A stretch of DNA of 38,316 nucleotides from Nocardia aobensis NBRC 100429 (GCF_000308375.1 NZ_BAFQ01000145.1:1-38316); one strand, 5' to 3'. Counted from the first letter of the stretch, positions 29,061-37,698 are shown. Made by a program: numbers and translations. Notes: generated from the letters alone by a model not told the origin.

Positions 29061-30263
29061 GTGCCGGAGCAGACCGTCGGCATCATCGGCGCCGGCATCA
29101 TCGGACTGGCGATCGGCCGGGAAATCACCCGCCGGCGGCCCGGCAGCCGAGTCGTCGTCGTGGACAAGGAGGATCGGGTCGCGGCCCACCAGACCGGTCA
29201 CAACTCCGGAGTCGTCCATGCCGGAATCTATTACGAGCCCGGGTCGCTGAAGGCCACCCTGTGCGCCCGCGGACGGCAGCTGCTGCGCGACTACTGCGCC
29301 GAGAAGCGGCTGCCCTACGACGAGGTCGGCAAACTGGTCGTCGCGGTCACCCCGGACGACGTGACGCGGATGGACGCGCTGGCCGAGCGCGCGGGCAGCA
29401 ATCGCGTACCGGGACTGCGGCGTATCGATGCCGATGAGCTCCGGGAGATCGAACCGCATGCGACGGGACTGGCCGCGCTGCATTCCCCGCATACCGCCAT
29501 CACCGACTTTCCCCGGATCGCCGCCGCCTTCGCCGACGACATCACGGCCGCGGGCGGGCAGATCCGGTTGTCCGTTCCGGTCACCGCCGTCACGCGCGCC
29601 CCGGACGGCATCCATCTCGGTTCGGACGCCGCGGACCTCGTGGTGGATCGGCTCGTCGTATGCGCGGGCCTGCACAGCGACGCCGTGGCCGGGCTGGCCG
29701 GAGATGAGCCGGGGCCCAGAATCATTCCGTTCCGGGGCGAGTACATGCTGGTCCGGCCGGAGAAGAAGGATCTGGTACGGGGACTGATCTACCCGGTGCC
29801 CGATCCGCGGTACCCCTTTCTCGGCGTGCATTTCACCCGCCGGGTGAACGGGGAGGTGGAGGTGGGGCCGAACGCGGTGCTCGCCCTCGCCCGCGAGGGA
29901 TACCGCCGGTCGGCGGTCTCCGCGCGAGACCTGCGCGAGCTCGCGGCCTGGCCCGGGTCCTGGCGGATGGCGCGCCGGCATTGGCGCACCGGAGTACGGG
30001 AAATCTACGGCTCACTGTCGGCGCGCGCCTATATGCGGGCGGCACAACGGTATGTCCCGGATATCGGCGTGCGCGATGTGTTCCGGGCCGGTTCGGGTGT
30101 GCGGGCGCAGGCCGTCGACGCCGGCGGGGAGCTCGTCGACGATTTCCGCATCCACCGCCTCGGCCCGATCACCGCGGTCCGCAACGCGCCCTCCCCCGCT
30201 GCCACCTCGAGTATGGCCATCGCCGAGCATGTCGTCGACGTACTCGAGCAGGACGGCCGATAG
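29061..30263 (+). CDS. lhgO: L-2-hydroxyglutarate oxidase
   Basis: This FAD-dependent oxidase/dehydrogenase of 400 aa converts L-2-hydroxyglutarate to 2-oxoglutarate, clearing a side product or feeding electrons to quinones. The dinucleotide fold is GIIGAGIIGLAIGREI, followed by the family's HQTGHNSGVVHAGIYYEPGSLKA block. The substrate-side blocks are PFRGEYMLV and HFTRRVNGEVEVGPNAVLA. GTG 29061 has GGGAG 5 nt upstream; GTG 29049 would add four residues. It converges on the small membrane gene, with 10 nt between stops. Confidence 0.92.
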   Translation: MPEQTVGIIGAGIIGLAIGREITRRRPGSRVVVVDKEDRVAAHQTGHNSGVVHAGIYYEPGSLKATLCARGRQLLRDYCAEKRLPYDEVGKLVVAVTPDDVTRMDALAERAGSNRVPGLRRIDADELREIEPHATGLAALHSPHTAITDFPRIAAAFADDITAAGGQIRLSVPVTAVTRAPDGIHLGSDAADLVVDRLVVCAGLHSDAVAGLAGDEPGPRIIPFRGEYMLVRPEKKDLVRGLIYPVPDPRYPFLGVHFTRRVNGEVEVGPNAVLALAREGYRRSAVSARDLRELAAWPGSWRMARRHWRTGVREIYGSLSARAYMRAAQRYVPDIGVRDVFRAGSGVRAQAVDAGGELVDDFRIHRLGPITAVRNAPSPAATSSMAIAEHVVDVLEQDGR

Positions 30264-30273
30264 CGCTGGGTCG

Positions 30274-30537
30274 CTAAGGTTCCGCCGGGCCGCCGGGCGT
30301 CTCGGTCTCGGACTGCTCCGGTTCGGATTCGGTGAGTTCGCGGACCGGGCGTAGCACCACCCACAGCAGGAAGGCCGCCGCCGCGACGAGCATCCCGATC
30401 CCGGCCCAGAGGTTGATATTCCACCCACCCGTGCGCACCCGCTGGGCGGCGGTGTCGTGGACGAGCGAGGTGACGACGAGAATCAGGCCGTAGCACCCGA
30501 GCAGGGCACCGACGATGGTGCGGATATCGAAAAGCAT
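30274..30537 (-). CDS. two-TM small membrane protein beside symporter
   Basis: This 87-aa protein starts at ATG 30537 with GGAAG upstream, 12 nt after the symporter stop. Helices at about 5-27 and 43-64 are joined by a short polar loop, and a Glu/Pro-rich tail follows. Small two-TM proteins next to sodium:solute symporters are known as partners (for example DUF485-type with ActP), although the order here is reversed. A partner role is inferred from the operon position. The exact family was not recognised. Confidence 0.7.
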   Translation of the reverse strand: MLFDIRTIVGALLGCYGLILVVTSLVHDTAAQRVRTGGWNINLWAGIGMLVAAAAFLLWVVLRPVRELTESEPEQSETETPGGPAEP

Positions 30538-30549
30538 GGCGTCACTTCC

Positions 30550-32271
30550 TCATCCGACGAAGATGTTCAGCGCGATCACGATGACCAGGGCGATCCCGGC
30601 GAGCAGCACCGGTCGCTGATACCACGGCAGCGTCGCGGCATCGGGGTCGGTGAGCTGGGCCTTCGGCGTCTCCGAATACACCAGCCCGACCAGTTCGGCG
30701 TCGGGTTTGGGCGTGGTCCACATACTCACCGCGATACTGAGCACCATATCGACCACGAAGGCCACACCGGCGGCGACGAAACTCGCCCCCTGCCCGGACA
30801 GATGGAACACCTCGGCCTTGTTCAGGATGAATATCACCACCGCGCTGAGGGTTCCGCACACCAGGCCGACCCAACCGGCGGTCGGGGTCATCCGCTTCCA
30901 GAACATGCCGAGGATGAAGGTCGCGAACAGCGGCGCGTTGAAGAACGAGAACAGCGTCTGCAGGTAGTCCATCATGTTCGAGAAACTGCCCGCGATGAAC
31001 GCGGTGCCGATCGCGACGGCCGTGGCGCCGATCGTGGCGAGGCGGCCGACGGTGAGGTAGTAGCCGTCGGGCTTGTCCTTGACCGCGTACTGCTGCCACA
31101 GGTCGTAGCTGAAGACGGTGTTGAACGCCGAGATGTTGGCCGCCATCCCGGCCATGAACGCCGCCAGCAGACCCGCCAGGCCGACGCCCAGAAGTCCGTT
31201 CGGCAGAACCTCTTTCATCAGGTAGAGCAGCGCCTGATTGTAGGTCGCGTCGCCCTGCCCGGTGTTCTTCAACTCGGCGATCTGCGGGATCAGCAGTGCG
31301 GCGACCATACCGGGGATGACGACGATGAACGGGATGAACATCTTGGGATAGGCGCCGATGATCGGGGTGCGCCGCGCGGCCGAGATCGAATGCGTCGCCA
31401 GCGCGCGCTGCACCTCGACGAAATTCGTTGTCCAGTAACCGAACGAGAGCACGAAGCCGAGACCGAGCACGATGCCCGTCACCGACAGGACGTTGTTCGA
31501 GAAACCGCTCAGCTCGTGGCCCGGCCAGGAATGCCACTGTTCGGAGCCGTCGGGCCGGGCGGTCACCTTGTCCTTCAAACCGCTCACACCGCCGATGCGA
31601 TGCAGGCCGACCAGGGTGAGCGGCAGCAGCGCCGCGACGATGACGAAGAACTGCAGCACCTCGTTGTAGATCGCCGCCGACAGACCGCCGAGGGTGATGT
31701 AGGACAACACGATCAGCGCCGCGACGATCACCGACACCCAGAGCGGCCAGCCCAGCAGCACGTTGACGATCGAACCCAGCAGATAGAGGTTCACCCCGGC
31801 GATCAGCACCTGGGCGACCGCGAAACTGAGCGCGTTCACCAGATGCGCACCGGTGCCGAAGCGGCGCCGCATGAACTCCGGGACGCTGCGCACCTTGGAG
31901 CCGTAGTAGAACGGCATCATCACCACGCCGAGGAACAGCATGGCCGGCACCGCGCCGATCCAGAAGTAATGCATGGTCGGCATGCCGTATTCGGCGCCGT
32001 TGGCCGACATACCCATGATCTCGACCGCACCGAGGTTCGCGGAGATGAAGGCCAGGCCGGTGACCCAGGCGGGCAGCGACCGACCCGACAGGAAGAAATC
32101 GATACTCGAGGAGACCCGTGCGCGGGCCATCAGTCCGATACCGAGTACGAACACGAAATACACGGCGACCAAGGCGTAATCGACGGGCGCGGCATCGAGC
32201 CGGAGCTGATCCGCACCCAGCACCGCCGCCGCTGAGTCGAACCGGTGCGGTAGCTGAGCTAGAGGCTGCAT
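30550..32271 (-). CDS. sodium:solute symporter family protein
   Basis: This Na+-coupled transporter of the SSS family has 573 aa and about 13-14 TMs. ATG 32271 has AGGAG 6 nt upstream. Family features are SIDFFLSGRSLPAW in the first loop, ANLGAVEIMGMSANGAEYGM, and YITLGGLSAAIYNEVLQFF. GYWTTNFVEVQRALA and AGLLAAFMAGMAANISAFNTVF are also present. The SGLT-like signatures are clear, but the solute cannot be told from sequence. It is divergent from the arginine decarboxylase operon and followed by its small membrane partner. Confidence 0.93.
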   Translation of the reverse strand: MQPLAQLPHRFDSAAAVLGADQLRLDAAPVDYALVAVYFVFVLGIGLMARARVSSSIDFFLSGRSLPAWVTGLAFISANLGAVEIMGMSANGAEYGMPTMHYFWIGAVPAMLFLGVVMMPFYYGSKVRSVPEFMRRRFGTGAHLVNALSFAVAQVLIAGVNLYLLGSIVNVLLGWPLWVSVIVAALIVLSYITLGGLSAAIYNEVLQFFVIVAALLPLTLVGLHRIGGVSGLKDKVTARPDGSEQWHSWPGHELSGFSNNVLSVTGIVLGLGFVLSFGYWTTNFVEVQRALATHSISAARRTPIIGAYPKMFIPFIVVIPGMVAALLIPQIAELKNTGQGDATYNQALLYLMKEVLPNGLLGVGLAGLLAAFMAGMAANISAFNTVFSYDLWQQYAVKDKPDGYYLTVGRLATIGATAVAIGTAFIAGSFSNMMDYLQTLFSFFNAPLFATFILGMFWKRMTPTAGWVGLVCGTLSAVVIFILNKAEVFHLSGQGASFVAAGVAFVVDMVLSIAVSMWTTPKPDAELVGLVYSETPKAQLTDPDAATLPWYQRPVLLAGIALVIVIALNIFVG

Positions 32272-32471
32272 ACGGATCTCCTGTCGGAAAGACCAGCGGT
32301 CGACCGGGTCGCGATGTGCCCGGATCGTAGCGCGCCCCAGTGCATCTCCGGGGCCAGTCCGCGTCCCGCGCGGCGCGCGCCGGGTCGATCTGCCACTCTT
32401 CGAAGAAGGATTTTAGAGAAAGGCCGCCCGGCAAAATGCAACACTGGTGAGCCCGGGAAGGATCGAACACG
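32272..32471. promoter_or_regulatory. divergent promoter region, symporter and pdaD operon
   Basis: This 200-nt gap between divergent genes is locally AT-richer near 32405-32445. A good ribosome site (GAAGGA) stands before pdaD. No clear palindrome was seen. Confidence 0.4.
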
Positions 32472-33020
32472 ATGCTCACAACTCATACTTCGCTCGACCC
32501 CCTCGGCCGCCGTGATCGCGATCGCGAAGGATCCGCGACGCTGACGATCGAGATCGGCACGGCGACGGGAAGGGGCGCTACCGAGGTGGCCGCCTTCGAC
32601 GCGGCGCTGTGCGAACTCGGTGTGGGAGAAGCGAATCTGATCCGATTGTCGTCGGTGATCCCACCGCGGGCACAGCTGCGCCGCACCGCGCGGGTGCGCC
32701 AGCGGATCAGCTGGGGCGACCGTCTCTACTGCGTCTACGCCCTCGGGCACGCGCGGGCGCCGGGCGCCACGGCGGCCGCCGGGATCGGCTGGACCCTGTG
32801 CGCGGACGGTTCCGGCGCGGGCCTGTTCGTCGAACACGCCGCCGAAACGACCGAGCAGGTCGATGATCTCATCAACGCCAGCCTCGCCGATATGACCGCC
32901 GCGCGGCCGGGACGCTTCGGCCCGATCCACACCGCCACCGTCGCGGCGCGCGCCGACGGCCGCGACACATGTGCGCTGGTGCTGGCCGCGTACCGGGCCA
33001 GCGGCTGGGATCGCCCGTGA
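32472..33020 (+). CDS. pdaD: pyruvoyl-dependent arginine decarboxylase
   Basis: This enzyme turns arginine into agmatine and CO2, using a pyruvoyl group made by self-cleavage. The 182-aa protein starts at ATG 32472 with GAAGGA upstream. The family core is clear: LTIEIGTATGRG, AFDAALCELGVGEANLIRLS and SVIPP. Cleavage is expected between Ser60 and Ser61, giving a beta chain of about 60 aa and an alpha chain of about 122 aa. Glu121 (GLFVEHA) fits the conserved catalytic acid. Its TGA overlaps the next start as GTGA. The downstream partners differ from any polyamine operon I know. Confidence 0.88.
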   Translation: MLTTHTSLDPLGRRDRDREGSATLTIEIGTATGRGATEVAAFDAALCELGVGEANLIRLSSVIPPRAQLRRTARVRQRISWGDRLYCVYALGHARAPGATAAAGIGWTLCADGSGAGLFVEHAAETTEQVDDLINASLADMTAARPGRFGPIHTATVAARADGRDTCALVLAAYRASGWDRP

Positions 33021-33616
33021 ACGATGCGCTCGGCCCCGGAGCGTTATGGCCGGGCGTCGAGATCACCCTCGAGGCGGCGATCGCGGACGCCGAGATCGAA
33101 CTCTTCCACGACCTCTACGAGCAGGCCTTCGGACCGCTGCGAGCGCAGGCGGTCGCCCGGCAGGTGCTGCACCGCAACGAGTTCCGCGCGGAGATGACCG
33201 ATACCCGGGTCGACAAGATCGTGGCCCGCACGCCGGCCGGCGAACCGATCGGGCTCACCACCCTGACCCGGCATCTGGACACCGTGCCGTGGATCAGTCC
33301 GGAGTACTTTGCGACACGGTTTCCGCAACACGCCGAGCGCAATGCGATTTACTATGCAGGTTTCACCCTTGTTACCCCAACTGCGCGACACGGGGTGGCT
33401 TTTCATGCCATGATCAGTACAGTTGTCCAGATCCTGGCGGCAGATGGTGGGGTCGTCGGCTGGGACATCTGCTCGTACAACAATTCTCAATTCTCGTTCG
33501 CCGACGCACTGCGCAGTGCGATCGGTGAACAGGCGAACGTGGAAGTCGCGATCGAGGATTCACAAACCTACTACGCGGCTCGGTTCATCGACGACGACGC
33601 GGACGAGGGGGGCTGA
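33017..33616 (+). CDS. GNAT-like protein, function unknown
   Basis: This 199-aa protein starts at GTG 33017, overlapping the pdaD stop by 4 nt. N-terminal helices (AEIELFHDLYEQAFGPL), a strand pair (VDKIVARTPAGEPIGLTTL), a central strand (AIYYAGFTLVTP) and the turn TARHGVAFHAMI fit an acyltransferase (GNAT) fold. The acyl-CoA loop is degenerate: ARHGVA instead of (R/Q)-x-x-G-x-(G/A). WDICSYNNSQFSF ends the core. Codons at 33300-33430 are less GC-rich than those of its neighbours. Its stop overlaps the GGDEF gene by one base. Transfer to agmatine is one possible role, by context only. Confidence 0.72.
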   Translation: MNDALGPGALWPGVEITLEAAIADAEIELFHDLYEQAFGPLRAQAVARQVLHRNEFRAEMTDTRVDKIVARTPAGEPIGLTTLTRHLDTVPWISPEYFATRFPQHAERNAIYYAGFTLVTPTARHGVAFHAMISTVVQILAADGGVVGWDICSYNNSQFSFADALRSAIGEQANVEVAIEDSQTYYAARFIDDDADEGG

Positions 33617-35157
33617 TGACATCCGGCACACAGCACCACCACACCACCCGCATCCGGCCGCTACGCACCTGGCCGCCGGAAAAGCTCTGGCGCACAGCAC
33701 TATCGGCCGCCGTCGTCCTGATCGTCGTGGTCCTGGCGAGCGCCGAATCACCGGCGCTGTCGCTGACGGCGGTCCTGGGCGTCGTCGTGGCGACGCTGAC
33801 CATGATCGGGACGGGAGTGCGCCGGCATCGGCCGCCCGCACCGGCGGCCTGGTATCTGCTCGCCCTCTCCGGCGTATTGTTCGCCGCCGGAACGCTGCTG
33901 CGCGATTTCACCGGCAGCGGATTCCCGCCCTACGACGATCTGGCGACGCTGGCCGGCTACGGCGGCGTCGGCGTCGCCGCCTTCCTCTGGCTGTGGCCGC
34001 GGCGCTCCAGCTGTCAACGCGATCTGGTGCTGGATTCGGGGTTGATCGCGCTCGGCGCCCTGCTCGCCTCGTGGACCTTTCTCATCTCCCCCGTCCTGCA
34101 CAACACCCGGCACTGGGACGCCTCGGCGCTGATCATGCCGATCTATCCGGTGATCGACGCCCTCCTGCTGACGCTGGTCACCCACTCCGTGGTCACGTCG
34201 TCGCGTTCGGAGACCTCGTTGCGGCTGGTGCACGTCGGCCTGCTGGCGATCCTGGTGGCCGACCTCGGCTACAACCTGCAATCCGCCGGATCGGTGCATC
34301 TCGACGCACGCATGCTGTTGACGCCGCTGCTCGTCGCCTACGCGATGGTGGGGCTGGCGGCGCTGCATCCGACCATGGTCACCCTCGGCGGCGCCCGGCG
34401 GGTGCATCCGCACCGGTCCCGCCAGCGCGCCAGCGTGATCGCGGTGACGCTGGTGGTCGCCTCACTGGTGCCGACCGTCGGCGCGCGGGTCGGCACGGTG
34501 GACCGGGTGGTGGTGTCCGCCCTGCTCGCCACGCTGCTGGTGGGTGTGCTGGTGCGCAGCGAGCGGGCGATCGTGCGCAGTGCGCGCAGCGAACGCCGGG
34601 CCCAGTACCAGGCCGACCACGATATGCTCACCGGCCTGCTCAACCGGTCCGCGTTGCTGCGCGCACCGGCCCGCAATCGCGAACTGTGGACCGGCCGCCC
34701 GATCTGCCTGCTGTTCCTCGATCTGGACGGCTTCAAGACCATCAACGACAGCTACGGTCATGCGGTCGGCGACGAACTCATCGCCAATGCCGCCGCCCGC
34801 ATCCGCCGTGTCATCCACCGGGACGACGTCGCGGCCCGCTACGGCGGCGACGAATTCGTGGTGCTGGCCGGCGCCAACCGCGCCGAGGCGGCCGTCCTCG
34901 CGGAGAAACTGCTGGCCGCCTTCGGCAAACCCTTCGAACTGTCGGTGACCGAGGTGACCATCGGCGCGAGCATCGGCATCGCCTGCAGCGGGCCGCGCAG
35001 CACCGACGCCACCATCTACGACCTACTGCGCGAAGCGGACTCGGCCATGTATCACGCCAAGGACTATTCGCTCGGCTGCGCGTTCCACGACGACCTGCGT
35101 CACCTGCCCCCAGCCGAGAGCCGACGGCGCGTGCGCCGGCACGAACCGGCGGTATGA
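33616..35157 (+). CDS. membrane diguanylate cyclase (GGDEF)
   Basis: This 513-aa protein starts at ATG 33616, one base inside the upstream TGA. The N-terminal 310 residues hold about eight to ten membrane helices without a recognised sensor domain. A linker helix follows (SERRAQYQADHDMLTGLLNRSAL), then a full GGDEF domain with LLFLDLDGFKTINDSYGHAVGD and RYGGDEFVVLAG (GGDEF at residues 410-414). The catalytic residues are intact, so c-di-GMP synthesis from GTP is expected. The inhibitory RxxD site reads HRDD, with the Arg replaced, so product inhibition may be weak. The last 40 residues are basic and disordered. No EAL domain is present. Confidence 0.92.
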   Translation: MTSGTQHHHTTRIRPLRTWPPEKLWRTALSAAVVLIVVVLASAESPALSLTAVLGVVVATLTMIGTGVRRHRPPAPAAWYLLALSGVLFAAGTLLRDFTGSGFPPYDDLATLAGYGGVGVAAFLWLWPRRSSCQRDLVLDSGLIALGALLASWTFLISPVLHNTRHWDASALIMPIYPVIDALLLTLVTHSVVTSSRSETSLRLVHVGLLAILVADLGYNLQSAGSVHLDARMLLTPLLVAYAMVGLAALHPTMVTLGGARRVHPHRSRQRASVIAVTLVVASLVPTVGARVGTVDRVVVSALLATLLVGVLVRSERAIVRSARSERRAQYQADHDMLTGLLNRSALLRAPARNRELWTGRPICLLFLDLDGFKTINDSYGHAVGDELIANAAARIRRVIHRDDVAARYGGDEFVVLAGANRAEAAVLAEKLLAAFGKPFELSVTEVTIGASIGIACSGPRSTDATIYDLLREADSAMYHAKDYSLGCAFHDDLRHLPPAESRRRVRRHEPAV

Positions 35158-35164
35158 GCGGCGG

Positions 35165-36061
35165 TCACACCGCGGGCAGCCGGTCGGAACCGCTGCCCGC
35201 GCCCTCGGGTGCGAGCGCGAAACGTTCGGCGAATTCCGACATCTGATCGTGCTGCTGTGCGGGTTCGGCCCCGGCGAATCCGACGACGAGGCGATGCACA
35301 CCGTGTTCGCCGAGTTGTCCGGCACGGTCGGCGGAGATGTCGGCCGATCCCCAGCGCGTGTACTCGAGAGCCGCGGGATCGCGGCCCGCCTCGACGGCGG
35401 CGTCGCGGGCCAGCGCGAACTGCCGGTCGCGCTCTGCTTCGGTCAGCATGCCACCGGCGAAATAGCCGTTGCCGCGCTGCCCGGCACGCCGCGCGGCCGC
35501 CGCGCTGGAACCCCCGACGTGAATCGGAAGTTCGCTCCCGCCAAGCGGTTTGGGGTAGCTGCACAGATCGTCGAAAGCGAAGAACTCGCCCCGATGGCTG
35601 ACCCCCTCCGCACCACCCGACCACAGCAGCCGCAGCACGTCGATCGCCTCGTCGGTACGGCGGCCGCGGGTGCGGTAGTCGACCCCGAGCGCCCGGGCCT
35701 CACCCGGCAGGCTGCCGAGGCCGACGGTGAGCAGCCGCATCCGCCCGCGAGACAGCACATCGATCGTCGCCAGCCGCTTGGCCAGCACGACCGGATGGCG
35801 GTAGGGCAGTAACAACACTCCCGTACCGAGCAGAATCCGCCGGGTGGCGGCCGCGACGAAGCTCAGGCAGTCGAGCGGATCGAAATACGGCAGGGTGGGC
35901 GGCAATTCGCCCGCGCCGTAGTCCGCCCCGGGATACAGCGCGATGTGATCCTGGACGTAGAGCCCTTCGAATCCACAGTTTTCGGCATGCCGGGCGAAGG
36001 CGACGAGCCGATCGGGATCGGTGCCGTTGAACGCCGTGCTGTAGCTGACCGCGAAACGCAT
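35165..36061 (-). CDS. LLM-class F420-dependent oxidoreductase
   Basis: This luciferase-like TIM-barrel oxidoreductase of 298 aa starts at ATG 36061. MRFAVSYSTAFNG, GFEGLYVQDHI, LLGTGVLLLPYRHPVVLAK and LGSLPGEARALGVD are the blocks typical of the F420-type group in actinobacteria. F420 use is inferred from taxon and subfamily. It follows the MerR-type gene by 16 nt, so the two are one transcript and the regulator may control it. Substrate unknown. Confidence 0.87.
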   Translation of the reverse strand: MRFAVSYSTAFNGTDPDRLVAFARHAENCGFEGLYVQDHIALYPGADYGAGELPPTLPYFDPLDCLSFVAAATRRILLGTGVLLLPYRHPVVLAKRLATIDVLSRGRMRLLTVGLGSLPGEARALGVDYRTRGRRTDEAIDVLRLLWSGGAEGVSHRGEFFAFDDLCSYPKPLGGSELPIHVGGSSAAAARRAGQRGNGYFAGGMLTEAERDRQFALARDAAVEAGRDPAALEYTRWGSADISADRAGQLGEHGVHRLVVGFAGAEPAQQHDQMSEFAERFALAPEGAGSGSDRLPAV

Positions 36062-36077
36062 CCGGAAAACCTCCGAG

Positions 36078-36455
36078 TTAGCAGGTGAACGCGCACTTCG
36101 GCAGCGGCCCGGTGACAGCGTCGATCCGGTCCGTCAGTTGCCGGCGTGCGGCGCCGAGTCGGGCGATCGCATCGTCGATCTCGGCCAATTTGCGACGCAG
36201 TGACTCGACCGATTCCGGGCATTCGTCACCCGACTCGTTGCCGCCGCGCAGACAGGTGACGAACGGCTGCGTATCGGCCAGATCGAATCCCAGCTCCAGC
36301 AGATCCCGGATCTTGCGCACGACGTCCACCTCGTGTTCGTCGTAGACGCGGTAGCCGTTCGCCGACCGCCGGGACCGGACCAGACCCTGCTGCTCGTAGT
36401 ACCGCAGCATCCGGGTGCTCGTCCCCGCTCGCTCGGCCAGTTCTCCGATCAGCAT
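36078..36455 (-). CDS. MerR-family transcriptional regulator
   Basis: This 125-aa regulator starts at ATG 36455 with GAGAGGG upstream. The winged helix spans residues 1-70 (LIGELAERAGTSTRMLRYYEQQGLV, in the classic MerR order). The dimer helix follows. Four Cys are placed as Cys68, Cys79, Cys121 and Cys125 (KCAFTC end), which could bind a metal or sense thiol oxidation. It is upstream of, and in operon with, the LLM-class oxidoreductase. The effector is not known. Confidence 0.9.
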   Translation of the reverse strand: MLIGELAERAGTSTRMLRYYEQQGLVRSRRSANGYRVYDEHEVDVVRKIRDLLELGFDLADTQPFVTCLRGGNESGDECPESVESLRRKLAEIDDAIARLGAARRQLTDRIDAVTGPLPKCAFTC

Positions 36456-36567
36456 GAATTCCCTCTCGCCACTGCGGCCGCAACGCTAAACGTTGTCATC
36501 GGTGTCAACGCAAGGCCGCGGGCGCGTATTCGCGCCTGCGCGGAGGGCGAGGTGGCGAGCGGCCCGG

Positions 36568-37329
36568 CTAGCCGGACAGTTCGTCGAGGAGGCGGCGGGC
36601 GTGTTCGAGTTCGGCCTGCAGTTGTTCGACCTTGGCGCGCTGCGAATCTCGAACGGCGTCCAGGACGGAATCCACGACCTCGGCGACCTCGGGGTGCAGC
36701 AGCTTCGCGGCCTGCGCCACCGACGCGCCCGGTACCGACAGCCCCTTGATGGTGCGCTTCTTGCCGTGCACCACATCGACGGTCCATTCACCGTCGGCGG
36801 TGCCGGCCAGGGTGACCGTCACCTCGGGCGCCTTGGATTTGCGGGCGGCCGCGGCGGGCTTCTCACGCGGAGTGCGGGCGGGCGTGGCGGCGGGTTTGGC
36901 GGCCGGTTTCGGGTCCGAAGCAGGTTGCGGCGCGGGCGTTTTCGACGCCGCGGCGGGCGCCGCTGCCGGAGCGGGCGGCGTGGTCACGGACGACGACATG
37001 CTCACAGCGGTGTCCTTCCTCGTTGCCGGCGGCGTGGCGCCGGTGGTCTCGGATGTGGTGGTGCGCTTGTCCTTGCGGGCGGGCTTGGCCAATGTCACCT
37101 CGGTCGGCGAGAACGACATGACATCCTTCGAGCCGGTCGGCCGGACCTGCAGGAAGTCTCCGTCGGCGGGGTCACCGAGTGCGATCACCTTGCCCGAACG
37201 CCCCTCGGATACTCCCACTGCGGCCGGAGTGAACCACACCATGGGTGGCCGGCCGTCGGCGAGCTCGGCCGCTATCTGTCGAATCTCGGTGTCGGACAAC
37301 GGTTGCGGTTTGGTTCGTGGGGACGACAT
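36568..37329 (-). CDS. DUF6319-like protein
   Basis: This 253-aa protein starts at ATG 37329 with CGGAG upstream. A first small domain (about residues 8-80, PLSDTEIRQIAAELADGRPPMVWFTP and GKVIALGDPADG) is followed by an Ala/Pro/Lys-rich linker (about 100-165). A second beta-type domain follows (VTVTLAGTADGEWTVDVVHGKKRT in parts) and the protein ends in a coiled coil (AKVEQLQAELEHARRLLDELSG in part). The layout resembles DUF6319 proteins of Nocardia. No function is known. The basic linker would allow nucleic-acid contact, which is speculation. Confidence 0.75.
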   Translation of the reverse strand: MSSPRTKPQPLSDTEIRQIAAELADGRPPMVWFTPAAVGVSEGRSGKVIALGDPADGDFLQVRPTGSKDVMSFSPTEVTLAKPARKDKRTTTSETTGATPPATRKDTAVSMSSSVTTPPAPAAAPAAASKTPAPQPASDPKPAAKPAATPARTPREKPAAAARKSKAPEVTVTLAGTADGEWTVDVVHGKKRTIKGLSVPGASVAQAAKLLHPEVAEVVDSVLDAVRDSQRAKVEQLQAELEHARRLLDELSG

Positions 37330-37545
37330 GGTGTACTCCGGGCGGGCTCGTAGACATCGGCGTGCCAAGAGCATGCCCCATCGCACCGACAAGTCCACAT
37401 CGCGCGTGGCGCCCGGGCCCCGGCCGACACGTCGGCAACAGCTCAGCGAACCGGCCGGGTCAGGAACGGCGAACTCATCCGAGTGCACACGTGGCATCTC
37501 GAATCCTCGAGGTCCGCCCGTCGACACGGGAAGGAGTCCGCCGCA

Positions 37546-37698
37546 ATGTTTCGGCGAACCATCGGGCCCGGCCCCTTCTCCGGCCCGCGGCGAGCGTCAC
37601 CGTCCCGCCTCGGGCGACACCTTCGCCGCTGTGTCTCCGCGCCGGTCAGGGGCCGAAATCGGTGCGCGCTCTGGCTCCCGGCGACCACGAACCGGTAG
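37546..37698 (+). CDS. possible 50-aa basic small protein
   Basis: ATG 37546 has a strong GGAAGGAG 9 nt upstream and opens a 50-codon frame with many Arg and Pro. It lies in the 413-nt gap between the DUF6319-like and DinB-type genes, where nothing else was recognised. The composition looks like chance GC-rich reading, so only the ribosome site supports it. Confidence 0.2.
   Translation: MFRRTIGPGPFSGPRRASPSRLGRHLRRCVSAPVRGRNRCALWLPATTNR

Noticed and set aside
30457..32479. Long frames on both strands over the symporter
   Set aside because: Only the 30550-32271 frame gives membrane helices and SSS motifs; the others are Arg/Asp/Gln-rich shadows.
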